From Planctomycetota bacterium (GTDB lineage Bacteria; Planctomycetota; Phycisphaerae; WQYP01): a stretch of 64,000 nucleotides of DNA. Under the pieces are notes generated by a model, which saw nothing but the letters and a program-made list of their open reading frames with translations, had not been told where the DNA came from and made no database searches. The translations under genes and the position numbers were made by a program. Shown here in pieces: positions 9,401 through 19,800 of the stretch. The DNA is taken from positions 1 through 64,000 of the forward strand of contig JAJZJL010000005.1 of the NCBI GenBank assembly GCA_021810145.1, read 5' to 3'. How positions within the stretch are numbered: position 1 is the first letter of the stretch; each line of letters opens with the position of its first letter.

Positions 9401-10916
9401 TGGAATTATCCTTCGGCACGATAATCGCCATGAACTGCGGACTTGATGAGGTAAATACTTTGGCGGCGGCCTGCCAATACTGGCGTGGGGTTCCGACACT
9501 GTTCTTCAATTCAAAAAAGGCGTAAAACGTGCTGGCGAGAAGAAGAATAACTGCGGCAAATCCGGCGGCCAGAACGGCCACCTTGCGGCGCCGTTGCTGC
9601 TGCATGGCATTGCCGGCCCGGGTAACCAGACCGCGTTCTTTAAAGACCTTCTGCAAAAACAGATCACGGAGGAAGTACGCCCGATCTCGCCGCCACACAC
9701 CGCTTGCCGGCAAGGCATCGATGGACACACCCAGGGCCTGCGCGAGGTCCGCATCCAGAGCCTTGCCTTCGGACATGGAACTCGTGAAGTAAATGCCGCG
9801 CAGAAAAAGGGGCTTGGCCGACCATTCTCCCGCGACAAAAATCGTTTCCAGATATTGCCGCAGGCGCGGGGCAATTTTCAGCAGTGTTTCGGGAAAGGCG
9901 AAAAGCGCATCAACCTGATCCATGCGATTATGCGATGGATCTTCGGTGTTGACCGGATCGGCCAGCAGTCGCGCGCGGCGGTGCACAAGCCGGTCGTGAA
10001 CCTGCCGAAGATGGCTTTCCACCGCATCCATATTAAAAGGTTCATCCAGGGCGGCGGGATTGGACCATCCCATAATCTGATGCTGCAATTGCGGATCGGT
10101 CAGATCGTCAAAAAACTGACTGAATCCGGTGAGATAATCGGATTTTGTAATCAGCACAAATACCGGGAATCGCACGCCCAGCGTGCGTTGGATCATGTCC
10201 AGTTGCTGGGCGATTTTCCCGGCATTTCGGGCGATGATTTCGCTGGAATCCTTGAGCAGGCTGTCCGCCGGTATCACCAGCAACATGCCGTTGATGGGGC
10301 AATTGGGGCGATGCGTGCGCAGCAGTTTGAGAAATTCCTGCCACTCGCTGGTACTGCCGGGTGCGACTTCCTCAAACATCAGCCGCCCGGCGGTATCAAG
10401 AATAATGGCATGATTGGTAAACCACCAGTTCATATTGATCGTGCCGCCGGAGCCTTGCAGTTGGTCCTGCAGTCCGGGAGGAAAGCCGATGGCCGAGTGG
10501 CGAATCGCTTCGGTTTTGCCGGATCCCGGTTGACCCACCAGGGCGTACCAGGGCAGAGAGTACAAGTCTTTGCCGGCGGCGTGAAATTTTTCCACACCCG
10601 CGGCAAAAACCCGGCGCAATGAATCAAGGTCCGCCAGCTTTTTAGCTCCGCTGAGCTGTTGTGGTGCCGCTCCGGCGTTGCCCGCCAGGCTCTGTTCCAT
10701 GGGACGCGACTTGCGTTTTTGCCACCAGCCCACCAGCAGGCGAAAAATCACAAATGCAACAACCGCAATGATCACCAGCAACACAAGCAGCAGCAACAAC
10801 TGCCAATGCCCGCCAATGGCCAACGCACCCGCGCCAACCACACCGGCTGTACCGCCAGCGGTTGCGGCCAGTTTGCCGTTGGGGGACAGGTTGCCGAGAA
10901 AATTAAAAGGATTCAT
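6465..10916 (-). CDS. tssM: Type VI secretion membrane protein TssM/IcmF
   Basis: 1483 aa; N-terminal TM helices, Walker A (VGQPGSGKTEAIRHS), IcmF-type LDTAGRLMFEE, long periplasmic region. Confidence 0.92.
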   Translation of the reverse strand: MNPFNFLGNLSPNGKLAATAGGTAGVVGAGALAIGGHWQLLLLLVLLVIIAVVAFVIFRLLVGWWQKRKSRPMEQSLAGNAGAAPQQLSGAKKLADLDSLRRVFAAGVEKFHAAGKDLYSLPWYALVGQPGSGKTEAIRHSAIGFPPGLQDQLQGSGGTINMNWWFTNHAIILDTAGRLMFEEVAPGSTSEWQEFLKLLRTHRPNCPINGMLLVIPADSLLKDSSEIIARNAGKIAQQLDMIQRTLGVRFPVFVLITKSDYLTGFSQFFDDLTDPQLQHQIMGWSNPAALDEPFNMDAVESHLRQVHDRLVHRRARLLADPVNTEDPSHNRMDQVDALFAFPETLLKIAPRLRQYLETIFVAGEWSAKPLFLRGIYFTSSMSEGKALDADLAQALGVSIDALPASGVWRRDRAYFLRDLFLQKVFKERGLVTRAGNAMQQQRRRKVAVLAAGFAAVILLLASTFYAFFELKNSVGTPRQYWQAAAKVFTSSSPQFMAIIVPKDNSIGVPQYVYQGHTNKILGHSLANFYQQGFELVSKPLTVPWIFKPVSFLSGTVNAQQRRAFLTIYDQQVLEPVIRAAEARLAVAPLSDQSLTLPELNKRTDALLEFLAIAQASYQIGPDSALGRKASLKHFDALLAYILPATEFKSYQTYQGDSTNAILGSLYNSGRRWPPKSLQLIQSVDFAAAIHHGMASVLNGWNRAVGTGNQALQRLLALKTALQNYQNSETALMRWAKEYQAGNNVRAGNAAYQKVSGLLTALSASAQKIRLNYSALGSHATFAGAYLADAQQLLHHRQELYNRLKQQTAWITAGNTSNAKSGAAGNFISSVLLGKASVPKGVLKKSMALLASARAELLHEIADEKSPFGSTDQSQVAAMDQIFLARAGAHRQVSLRQIMYAAVDNLISNPTSITSVTDAKAFLLAFNHRLQRTLSVINHTAGTLKTAEPNAAAAYNQAATQAAVKAVQAIEAYRINAMIHLCVSHSFANATAIEQAVAQQVSTGQAAAVGKPMILFTSGAGKPFDPRFNPQGAGTLLGGWYEIGHLLRQATGTSQSTVHILGATTLLAQYQSSAAAWNLYRRAYFQYWLSALTDGLTIAVPNNSWKTYLQQLQGVQVDQLFLALQSYGNRVSKALAAVPTSTAQTPEVASAQANIHTGISLLNVPLFARSTRHRLNRWTQLSGNPDTARNQLLAETPDTLYHRYILSNSVNPNFASQYVKSLTLTGLRTLAQKSQQQANAILAGIQAKPFFPLFISATADQRFQHQWSPADIRALSRHFEALPKSVVSSNEILTPDSQVNRQLRILQGNVSYWHFGYSRQTVAAIRQILAAILGVTGQNPLRCKLLITRAIKQDQSDNTVQIIWPYLTINQAGQRLGTASFRSLADDNLGTLTIPAKSGQVLKLNFYETDPAVAGTKPSQSLAFTGPWAALKLLVRYNGTTRDGKTWLVHLHMLDQFKKLRTMTLEMVFSRALPPLSLWPKAKK

Positions 10917-10978
10917 ATCTTATACCCGCAGCTTTACCTTCAGTTTCAAACGTCCTGTATGCAATGACCGGGAGCCGG

Positions 10979-11650
10979 CTATTTGTGCAGGATCATCGTC
11001 AGAGCCTGATTCAATTGTGACACACTTCGATGGAACAGATAGAAATTGGCTATCAGAAGCGTGATAACGCATACCACCAGCACCACCGCAATTCCAACGA
11101 GTTTTACCCCGGGCGGTTCAATCAAATCCGCGGTGTTGACGTGCTCATAACTGTCCGGACAAATTTTGCGTGAATCGGAGTCTTGCGCGCCTGAATCGAT
11201 CCGCAACCGAATTTCACGCGATTTTTTCCGCAAAAATTCCGGTTGTCCGGAATACCAGCCGGTAAATCCCAGTCCCAGACAGGTATAGAATATCCCCAGG
11301 CGTTCCGTGGCGGCCGGGCTGGAATCTTTGAGTGTTTCTTCCAGCAGATCAAAAAACTTTTCATCGCCGCCCAGTTCGTTGCGGTCAAAAGCCAGCTCTT
11401 TCCATTTTTTGGAAATGTTGTATCCGCCCTCTTTGACCATGAAATCAGCGAAGAAAATCAGTGACAGTTCCATTTTCTCATACTGGCCGGCCAGGCCCGC
11501 CGCGGCTGTCGCTTTGGCCTTCATATCCGCCAGTAATCCCTTTATTTCCGCCCGCACGATTTCGGCATCCAGCAGACCTCCGCCGTGCGCCCACCGATTA
11601 AGCCGACAGATATATTGAAAAAAAGGTTCCGTAAGTTCTGTAAGCGTCAT
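10979..11650 (-). CDS. tssL: Type VI secretion protein TssL/DotU
   Basis: MTLTELTEPFFQYICRLNR..., DotU-like cytoplasmic domain and C-terminal TM; between tssM and tssK. Confidence 0.85.
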   Translation of the reverse strand: MTLTELTEPFFQYICRLNRWAHGGGLLDAEIVRAEIKGLLADMKAKATAAAGLAGQYEKMELSLIFFADFMVKEGGYNISKKWKELAFDRNELGGDEKFFDLLEETLKDSSPAATERLGIFYTCLGLGFTGWYSGQPEFLRKKSREIRLRIDSGAQDSDSRKICPDSYEHVNTADLIEPPGVKLVGIAVVLVVCVITLLIANFYLFHRSVSQLNQALTMILHK

Positions 11651-11699
11651 GATACGGGTTCCTGCCAAAAACTCCTGACCAACCGGGGAAATTGTACCA

Positions 11700-13061
11700 T
11701 CACCCCGGAACGGTCATAAACAAAGTCAGAGCAAAATCGCTGTTTTCCATACCCAGCCAGCGGATGGCCATGGACTTTTCTTCTTTAATCCGATCCCACA
11801 TGCGCTGACTGTCTTGACGGTTTATACGGAAATAATGCTGTCCCGACTGGGCCGGTAACTCCACGGGCGGATAGCGCTCTTCCTGGAGTTTTAAGCCAAA
11901 AATGCGTTTCCCCACCATGGTTGGGGCCGCCACTTGAAATTGATCCTGATTTTCCACGAGTTTGGCCAGGGCAATGGGGTCTTCCCGTGAACGCACGGCG
12001 ATAAAATATTCGTTGGGTTGTGTGAATTGTTCCTCTGTAAGCGCGGCGACAAACATATTCTGTTCCGATTTGAAATCGACTTTCATAAACCGCGCCGTAA
12101 CCGCGCCGCGCAACAGTCCCCGGATTTTATCCGTCAGATCCTGGAAGCAGACCGCGGGTTTATCATGATCGTAAGCGGGGGCGGCCAACTGCTGATCTTT
12201 ATCGGGGTACATGGAACCGAGTTCGGCCAGCAGCTCGCGCAATTCCAGATACATATCAAAGGGTGTGAGGTTGTTGACTTTCAACAGGCTGGAAATTCGG
12301 GCGCTGGAGCGGCTGATTGTGCGTAACCGCAGGCACTGTTCAAATTGCGCCCCGCGCATGGTATCAACACTGAAGCCGCCGCGCGTTACCTGCAGCGCTA
12401 ATTCGGTCCGGCTGGCTTCCAACTGATTGGCAAATTCGCGGAGCATGTCCCGCAGGACGGGAGAGCCTTTTACCAGCATGGATGGGGGAATGAAATTGGG
12501 ATCCTGTCGCACGGCACCAACCTCTTCGCCCACGCCCCGTACCACGCGCAGGACGGGAAGAACTTCCATATCCGTGGTGTCATCGCCCTCAACCAGAAAT
12601 CGCGCGTTAATGCGCCGCACGGCAATGGGGCGCGGATTTTGCCCGGTATTTTCGTCAGCTTGCTCTATTTCCGTGACCCGGTACATGCTTTTTACCATCC
12701 ACTGGTCTTTTGCATCACCGGTTACGATGTTGGCTCGTTCCGGACTCCACAGCGGAACCGCCAGAAATACAGTCATGGATCCGGTACGTGATTCCAGGGC
12801 CTGTTTAATGCTTAACGTCGGAATATCCGCGTTTTCAGGAAAGCGCACCTCCGTACCGCTTGGCATAATGGCATGAAGATGATCAAAGCGCACCATCTGA
12901 TTTTTCAACGACTCCGCGGAAACCTGCGATTCAATCAGGCCGTAGGGATGGCTGAATGCCAGGGACCGCACCGCCCCGAGGCGCGACAGAATATTCCGCT
13001 GCATGATCTGTAAGTGGTGCTGTTGTAGAAACAAGCCTTCATTGAAGTGAACTGCATCCAT
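11700..13061 (-). CDS. tssK: Type VI secretion baseplate protein TssK
   Basis: N-terminus VHFNEGLFLQQHHLQIMQR and full-length TssK-like organisation. Confidence 0.88.
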   Translation of the reverse strand: MDAVHFNEGLFLQQHHLQIMQRNILSRLGAVRSLAFSHPYGLIESQVSAESLKNQMVRFDHLHAIMPSGTEVRFPENADIPTLSIKQALESRTGSMTVFLAVPLWSPERANIVTGDAKDQWMVKSMYRVTEIEQADENTGQNPRPIAVRRINARFLVEGDDTTDMEVLPVLRVVRGVGEEVGAVRQDPNFIPPSMLVKGSPVLRDMLREFANQLEASRTELALQVTRGGFSVDTMRGAQFEQCLRLRTISRSSARISSLLKVNNLTPFDMYLELRELLAELGSMYPDKDQQLAAPAYDHDKPAVCFQDLTDKIRGLLRGAVTARFMKVDFKSEQNMFVAALTEEQFTQPNEYFIAVRSREDPIALAKLVENQDQFQVAAPTMVGKRIFGLKLQEERYPPVELPAQSGQHYFRINRQDSQRMWDRIKEEKSMAIRWLGMENSDFALTLFMTVPG

Positions 13062-13106
13062 GATATTTCCTGTTTATGTAAGCACGTGCGAATACAGGCC
13101 GAAGCT

Positions 13107-14039
13107 TCAGATGACGCTTTCGACAAATTCTCTGACAATCTCCCTGATTTCATGATCAATTGCCGCTTCATCAAGCTGCTCGGCCGCCAGTTCGGTATAT
13201 TTTTTCCAGCAGGAAACTTCGATGGCGGCAAACATTTTTTTTGGCGTGGCGCGAACCGCGGCCTCAATTTCAGCCGGCGCAAGTCGCGAGGCATATTTAT
13301 GCGCGAATTGCCGCCCGGTCTGCCCAACGGAAGAAAGCAAAGCGGCATTGATTTTGCGAAGGCGCTCCAGTTCCTGCGACACCTGACCGCGCGGCACATC
13401 CGGGTCATCGGCTAAAAACCGGCTCATCAGACGTTGCAGGGGCGTGGAGCGCCTTAAACTGGAATTGGGCACAATGGCTTTCCACATGTTCCATGCGATT
13501 TGTTCAATGCTCATTGCCAGTTCGGAGAGCATCTGAAGAAGTTCAAGCGTATGTCCCGCATGGGGCTGCGCGCCGTCGTCAAGCTGCAATCGTGCGGCCA
13601 GCTTGGTCAGCGGCTCGGCTGGCCAGGCGGGGCCGGAAGCCGGTGCCAGGCCCGCGTCCGTGAGCCGGGCGATAAGTGCCTCTTTTTGAGCTTGGGGAAG
13701 TTTGGGAGCCAATTCGCATAAACGCTGCACGAGAAACGCGGGATCCTGCAATTCCGCGGCGTCGGTTGCGGAACCAACGACCGTTTGCGTCTGCCCGGCC
13801 GGACCGATCCGCTGCCGGGCCATGACGTTGTCATCCCAGGACGGGAAATGTTCCGCCAGTGTGGCAAGAAACTCCGGGCGTTGCGTGGGAGCAATATCCG
13901 CGAGATTCCGCTTGATTTCATCGGATATATATTCCTGCCGCGTCTGGCTGTTGTCGTCGGCAAGATCAACCTGAATAGCGCGCAGGCGGTTGGCCAGTTG
14001 TGCGGCCTGCCGCGAAATATCCAATTCCGTTGAGGTCAT
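13107..14039 (-). CDS. T6SS FHA_C-like (TagH/ImpI C-terminal domain) protein without an obvious FHA domain
   Basis: C-terminus KKMFAAIEVSCWKKYTELAAEQ...REIVREFVESVI resembles the T6SS FHA C-terminal domain; N-terminus is helical and not FHA-like; in the tss operon. Confidence 0.5.
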   Translation of the reverse strand: MTSTELDISRQAAQLANRLRAIQVDLADDNSQTRQEYISDEIKRNLADIAPTQRPEFLATLAEHFPSWDDNVMARQRIGPAGQTQTVVGSATDAAELQDPAFLVQRLCELAPKLPQAQKEALIARLTDAGLAPASGPAWPAEPLTKLAARLQLDDGAQPHAGHTLELLQMLSELAMSIEQIAWNMWKAIVPNSSLRRSTPLQRLMSRFLADDPDVPRGQVSQELERLRKINAALLSSVGQTGRQFAHKYASRLAPAEIEAAVRATPKKMFAAIEVSCWKKYTELAAEQLDEAAIDHEIREIVREFVESVI

Positions 14040-14294
14040 GGCATCCCCTGCTAACACGCGATTCCAGGCAATATCGGCTGAAAAAACGATCGGTGCTCGA
14101 TCACCGCAGCCAACTTTCATGCGTAAAATATAGGCTGCCTGTGGCGGGAATACAAGCGCCGGAGCCGGCTGAATTTCCGGATGTCAAAGCCGTTTTGCCC
14201 CACAATTTCCGCCGGGCTGTGCAATGCTTGCGAAGCGGTTATACTCATACTTAGAATGTGAAAATTAAAATGGACTCCAGAGGCTTGATGAATA

Positions 14295-16247
14295 TTGACT
14301 AACCAGCTCGCTCCATCCATGCCACAGGGGTTTCAAGCCTGTTCGCTGATCGCTCCAGCGGATGCGGCGGTGCGGCTTTGTCTGGTCGGCCGTGCCAAGC
14401 CTGATCCGGTTACGGGGTGGTTTGTGCTGATCCGCGAAACCTTCGAGGCTCGCGTTTTTCTGGGCTGCCTGACAGATCAGCGGGGGCATGTGCTGCAATG
14501 GGTTCAAATTGCAATTCAAAGTCCTGATTTTGCCACCGACGGCCCGGAGGCGCTGCGGCAACACTGGAACAATCATCTCTTGGATATGCGATGGAAAGCC
14601 ACGTGCCGGGCCGCCAGCGCCACGGCGGAAGAATCGGTGATTTCCGGATCGTGGGAAATCGATCCTCCGGTGCCAATGTTTTTTGATATCGCGGCCGGGC
14701 AATTACGCGCGTTTGTTGACCCCGATTCCGGGCAAACATGGACCCTTTGCCGGGATGATGCATTGCTGGCGGCCAATGGGTTGCCAGCTTATTCCACGAG
14801 CTTATTTCGTTACCTTCACATTCGATCCGCCGATGGGCAGGATCTGTTTCTGGCGGTGCAGGACGATGCACCGCAGAATCAGAACGTGCAAGCTCTGCGC
14901 GATGCGGTATCAGCCCACGGATTAATACCATGGAATGCCGGCGGCTATCTGTTGCATGTTCGTCGGTTCAGCAGTTTTCCCGTGGAACATTTTCTTGACG
15001 TTCTCGGTGGCGCGACCTATGAAGGCTTGCCGGTCGGGAAGATGCCGGCTGATTTTGATCGCATCGGTGAGGTGCTGCGAGAAACGGGTGAAAAGGCGGG
15101 TTCCGGCACGGTTTTTCTGGGCCGACATGGAAAGCGCGGACGGATCATTGAAAGCTTGCATCTGAAGCTTAAGTTTCTGGCGGATGCCGTGCGGCAGACG
15201 CAGATTGCGGTCAGACATCTGCAGCGCCCGATATTGAATCTGCGGTGTTCAAGTTTTCAGGTAGAAATGGCGGATCCTGCAGTTGCCCTGCCATTCCTTT
15301 GGACTGCGCAGGCGCGGTTGATTGATTGCGGTGACGCAACCAAACTTGAATTTGCCGATGCACATGCGGTGGTGTTCATGCGCGGCAGCAAAACCGCGCC
15401 CGGGGTTTATCAGCCGATTGTTGAAGGCCGGGATATGTCCACCGATCAGGCCGTCCTGCGCTTGCGAGGCGTAACCGCGGAGGCGGACGGTGGTTGCTTT
15501 GTTGACGGCACATTAAGCAATCTGCAATCCGTGGTTCCGCGATTGGATGATCTGGTCTGTTTGCGTGTGGGTGTTGATAATCAACGCATTCTTCTGGCTG
15601 GGGCGGTGGAATCCGATTCCGCCCTGGCAAGCGGTGAGTACCGTTTCCGGTCCATGCGGCAACCGGTAAGTCCGGCAGTCGCCGAGGCGTTGAAGACCGC
15701 GGCGGGATCTACTCTTCAGCCGGTGTGGCTGCAATGCGTTGCACGCATGGATACCGCTTATGATCTATATTCCATTGCGGTATTGGCGTTACGGGTGCTG
15801 GTGGTTCATGCGGAGAATCCATTGCCGGTGGTGGTCGATGAGCTGCACAGCCTGGCCCGGCAGATTGCCATTGAACATGCATCGGATCGCCCTTTAGGAG
15901 CCAGAATTCTTGATGTTATTACCCGTGATTCGCGATGGAATCAATCTCTGGGATCGCACCATGTTTTTCGTTCCACTGATACAGCCGAACAGAACGGCGA
16001 CCTGATTCCGTTGCAGCTCTGGGCTGAAATACTGGCGCTGGTTGTTGAGATGATTCCAGCGGCCGGACCGGATAGTCTGTGCCGGGCATACGGTACAATC
16101 CCGCCCGCCGCGCTGGCTAATGTATTTGATCCGGTAACGGACAAACTGGATCGGCTCTTGATTCAAACACGGAGTTTGATTGTAATTGACTGGCAGGTAA
16201 ACCGGGAGGTTCACGCCGTGATCCGGCGTTTTCAGATGGGGATGTGA
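14295..16247 (+). CDS. T6SS-locus protein of unknown function, possible degenerate kinase-like C-terminal segment
   Basis: 650-aa ORF (TTG 14295 or ATG 14319), divergent from the tss operon; YDLYSIAVLALRVLV resembles a kinase C-lobe D-x-YSLG segment. Confidence 0.55.
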   Translation: MTNQLAPSMPQGFQACSLIAPADAAVRLCLVGRAKPDPVTGWFVLIRETFEARVFLGCLTDQRGHVLQWVQIAIQSPDFATDGPEALRQHWNNHLLDMRWKATCRAASATAEESVISGSWEIDPPVPMFFDIAAGQLRAFVDPDSGQTWTLCRDDALLAANGLPAYSTSLFRYLHIRSADGQDLFLAVQDDAPQNQNVQALRDAVSAHGLIPWNAGGYLLHVRRFSSFPVEHFLDVLGGATYEGLPVGKMPADFDRIGEVLRETGEKAGSGTVFLGRHGKRGRIIESLHLKLKFLADAVRQTQIAVRHLQRPILNLRCSSFQVEMADPAVALPFLWTAQARLIDCGDATKLEFADAHAVVFMRGSKTAPGVYQPIVEGRDMSTDQAVLRLRGVTAEADGGCFVDGTLSNLQSVVPRLDDLVCLRVGVDNQRILLAGAVESDSALASGEYRFRSMRQPVSPAVAEALKTAAGSTLQPVWLQCVARMDTAYDLYSIAVLALRVLVVHAENPLPVVVDELHSLARQIAIEHASDRPLGARILDVITRDSRWNQSLGSHHVFRSTDTAEQNGDLIPLQLWAEILALVVEMIPAAGPDSLCRAYGTIPPAALANVFDPVTDKLDRLLIQTRSLIVIDWQVNREVHAVIRRFQMGM

Positions 16248-16290
16248 ACGAGTCTTCCCGGTATAAACGGCTTATACAAAAGGACGATCT

Positions 16291-16827
16291 ATGGCAAATA
16301 TCTTACGAAACAGATTTGCGGCCGGTGTCATGATGATGTTGATGCTGCTGGGGTTAACGGCCTGTTCAAGCGGCCCCATTGACCGCAACACGCAATTCAC
16401 CCTTGGCAAGAGCCTGCAGGTGAACAATCAATCCACCAGCACCATTGCCGTTGATCTTGTGGGCGTCAATGCCACCGATTATAAGCGCTGGTATAACTAT
16501 TCGATGACCCAGTATTTCTCGGCCGGCGATCTGATGCGGTCCGGTGCCACCAAGGCAACGATAAACTTTACCCCCGGATCATCCGCGACGCTTGTATTTT
16601 CCAGACATAATCCGATATGGAAACAATGGAAAAAAGATGGGGATACCTATCTGTTTGTACTGGCGCAGCTTCCCGGAATTCGCCAGGATATGCCCGGACC
16701 GGAAGATCCGCGCCGTCTGATTCTGCCATTGAAGAAATCGCGTTGGCCGGGATCTGCCAATCCCATAAAAATACTGATCAAAAACAGCGGTGTAGTATGT
16801 GAAACGCCGCCAAAATCAAAGAGCTGA
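16291..16827 (+). CDS. Lipoprotein in T6SS locus, positional TssJ-like candidate
   Basis: Lipobox LLGLTACSS; beta-rich protein; follows the 14295 gene and overlaps the 16799 gene. Confidence 0.5.
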   Translation: MANILRNRFAAGVMMMLMLLGLTACSSGPIDRNTQFTLGKSLQVNNQSTSTIAVDLVGVNATDYKRWYNYSMTQYFSAGDLMRSGATKATINFTPGSSATLVFSRHNPIWKQWKKDGDTYLFVLAQLPGIRQDMPGPEDPRRLILPLKKSRWPGSANPIKILIKNSGVVCETPPKSKS

Positions 16828-19800
16828 TTGTGTCATCATATTGTCGTCCAGGTATCGGGACGAGTTATGGAATTGCCGGGTGCCCATTTTCGGTCAATAT
16901 CAAACCGATCACATCATAGGCCGGCAGGCCCTGGAGATACTCTACGCGCCGGTAGATGCGGAATCACCGGCGAGAGTGGTTCTGGCTTTTAATCAACCCG
17001 AAGATATCTGGAACGCCGCGCGCCGGCGCGCAGCGCAATCGTCATTTATTGCGCGTTACGATTTTCAGAAATTAATGGCCGGGCAGTCAACGTGCTGGGC
17101 CCGGGTTTATGAGCTTCAGACCGGTGATAATCACAGTGCGTATTGTGTGCTGGAGCGTCTGGATTGGCCCGTCAGCCGGCTGATCCGTCTGCGTGTGACT
17201 CCCACCGCGGAAGATCTTTATCATCTGGTTACGAGTGTATTGTCCGCATTGCTTGAGACGCAAAAGCTTGCCTCGCGAACCCATGGTAACCTGCGGGCCG
17301 AACATGTTCAGGCCTCCGGCGGTGCACTGGCTATGGCTCGTGTGGTTCTGACCAATCCCGCGAGCAGTGTATTTAATGCGCCGATGGCGGCTTCGGATGA
17401 TCTGGCGCAATTGGGCCGGATTGTCTGCGAACTTGTGGCCGGTCGTCGCTGGACACCCACAACTCCGTTGGATCCGGGAATGGCGGAATTTAAATCTCTG
17501 GGATCGCAGGGAAAAGCATGGAGTGATTTTTGCGGTTTTCTGATTAATAAAGACTTGCCGGAGCAACAGCGGAATATTGCCGCGGCTCTGGAGCGTACAG
17601 CCCGGTTAAAGCCCCGGAAAAGCCGCCGACCTGTTTATATTGGTTTATCCGCAGCGGCGTTGCTGGTTATCGTGGCGGCGCTGGGCTATGTGCGTCATGT
17701 TCGAACCATTGCGGAGATGTCCCGATTTAACGGTGCTTATGCGCCTTACGCCGCTGCCTATACCCGGTGGTTCAAGGCCTTTACCGCCGACCGGCAGGTC
17801 TTGGCCAAAGTCCCCGATTTTGCGCCCATCAATGCTGCGCTTGCACATGGTATTGTTTTAAATCCCGATGATATTCTCCATGAATTTACCGGACTTTTGT
17901 CGAATCAGCAGATTCAAAAGGATCTGGCCAAACATCCCCGCGAGTCGCAGAAGCTGGGGCATGCCATTGAATTATTGATGCGCACGGAGCACATTTTCGC
18001 AACCCTGTATCCAAAATTGCGGCAGCAGAAAAGCCAGTGGCAAAAGCGCGGATGGGATTTTGCGGCCCGGAGTCTGGATCAACATGTGCTGGCGGCTATT
18101 CCGGAGGATAAATCGCTGGTGCCTTTTCTCAAGCTCTATAAAGCTTCCTGGGCAAAGCACGCAACGTTGCGGCGCTTTGCGCCCGGTACCGCTGGATTAA
18201 CTCCCGCTCAGTGGCTGCAGCAGGTTGCCGGAGCACAGGGCGTCGGGCATATCTGGCCGCAACTGCAAGCTTTGCTGACGGAATTTTCTAAAACTTCCAA
18301 ACCGCTGATAGCAACTTTTCCCGCTTATGCCGGAAGATACCTTGTTTCCAGTACGGATGCATCAAGCCTGCACAACCGCGCTGCCGCCCTGCTGGCTGCG
18401 GCCCGGCGGGAATCCAAAGCCTTGGCGATGTATGGAACGCAGATACGCTGGGATCTCGTTGCGCACCTGCCGCCGCGCAGGCAGGCGCTTCCGCCGGAGA
18501 AATATTTTCCCGACCTCGCGGGGTATCGTAAACTTGCCGGGCCGAAAAATGCCTACCTGTTGTCCCATGTTCAATTTACGCTTGAAGCCGGAAAGGTTCA
18601 TCGGCGCATTCTCCACGCGTTGAAGCTTCCTAAGCCGCCTGTGGTTGATTATCAGTCGCAGTTGGAAAAAATCGTTAACTTGTTTGCCGGGATGGGTAAT
18701 CATGATCTGTGGATATGGAAAAATCGCATCCATATCGAACATACCGTTATGACCGCTGAACAAAAGCTTACAACATTGAATCGAGCGGTTACGGCGTTTA
18801 TTGACTCGCAAATTAATATCAAAAAATGGGTGGCGGAATTGCTTGGGTTCGAGCCGGCGGGGCAACACTATCGGATCAATCCGCGGGTTTTACAGATTTC
18901 CCGGAATCCCGCGGTTAATGCCGCCTATCGAAGAAAAATAGCCGCCCTTATTTTCGCACCGGCAACGCCGCCCGGTTCCGCCCTGCGGGCCAATCAGGCG
19001 AGTTACCATTTGCTCACTTCCGTCCTGCGAAAGAGGCGCTGGCAGGTTCCGGATATCAGTAAAAATATTCAAACCGTACGAACCAATTTGCAAATGCTGC
19101 TTGCCCGGGATTTCCCGGTCACGGTGTCGCAGGCTTCAAGTCACTTTGGCAGGCCATGGAATAAACTGGCGATTTCCAGCGCATTTATACCTGCCCGTAC
19201 GGCAATGATTCAAAAGGCTTTTGCGGCATTATCCTGGTCCGAACTCACGCCGGTGGTTTCCCGGAAGGACGCGGCCGATTGGATGCGGCAGCGGAAAAAT
19301 TTTCAACACTTTTTGACTGATTTTAACGCCATTGATGATGCATTGAACCAATGTCACCTTCCGATGGACCGTCTTGCATCGGGGGTGACAATAACGGCAT
19401 TGTATCAAGCCGTACAGAAGAATCCCTGGTGGAACAACGCGGCGATTCAGTCGGCGTTAAAATCAAAACTGGCCCTGCTGCAGCAGCTTGCCGCGATTGA
19501 TTCGGCGTCAGCGGTTGTGCTTCCCGCGGATTACTCGCTGGCGCTATCGGCGGGGGCGCACAAGGCGCTATTTGTGCGGGCGATCTGGCATCGGCTTGCT
19601 TCGATTCCGGTTTCGGCGGCAGATTTTCCACTGATAACGGAGCGGCGGATTCCCGGAGAACTTGATGGTTTGCTGCGGGCCGACTCTGCGCTTGCCGCAA
19701 GCCGGAAACGGGCGTTGCTTGAAAAATTAGGTGAACAATATCCTCTTCGCTGGCAGCAGCGCATGAATCAGGCTATTGCGCCGGCAACGGTAAGCGCCAT

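Noticed and set aside
9594-10622. 342-aa plus-strand ORF inside tssM
   Set aside because: Antisense to a clear TssM Walker A region; no recognisable domain.
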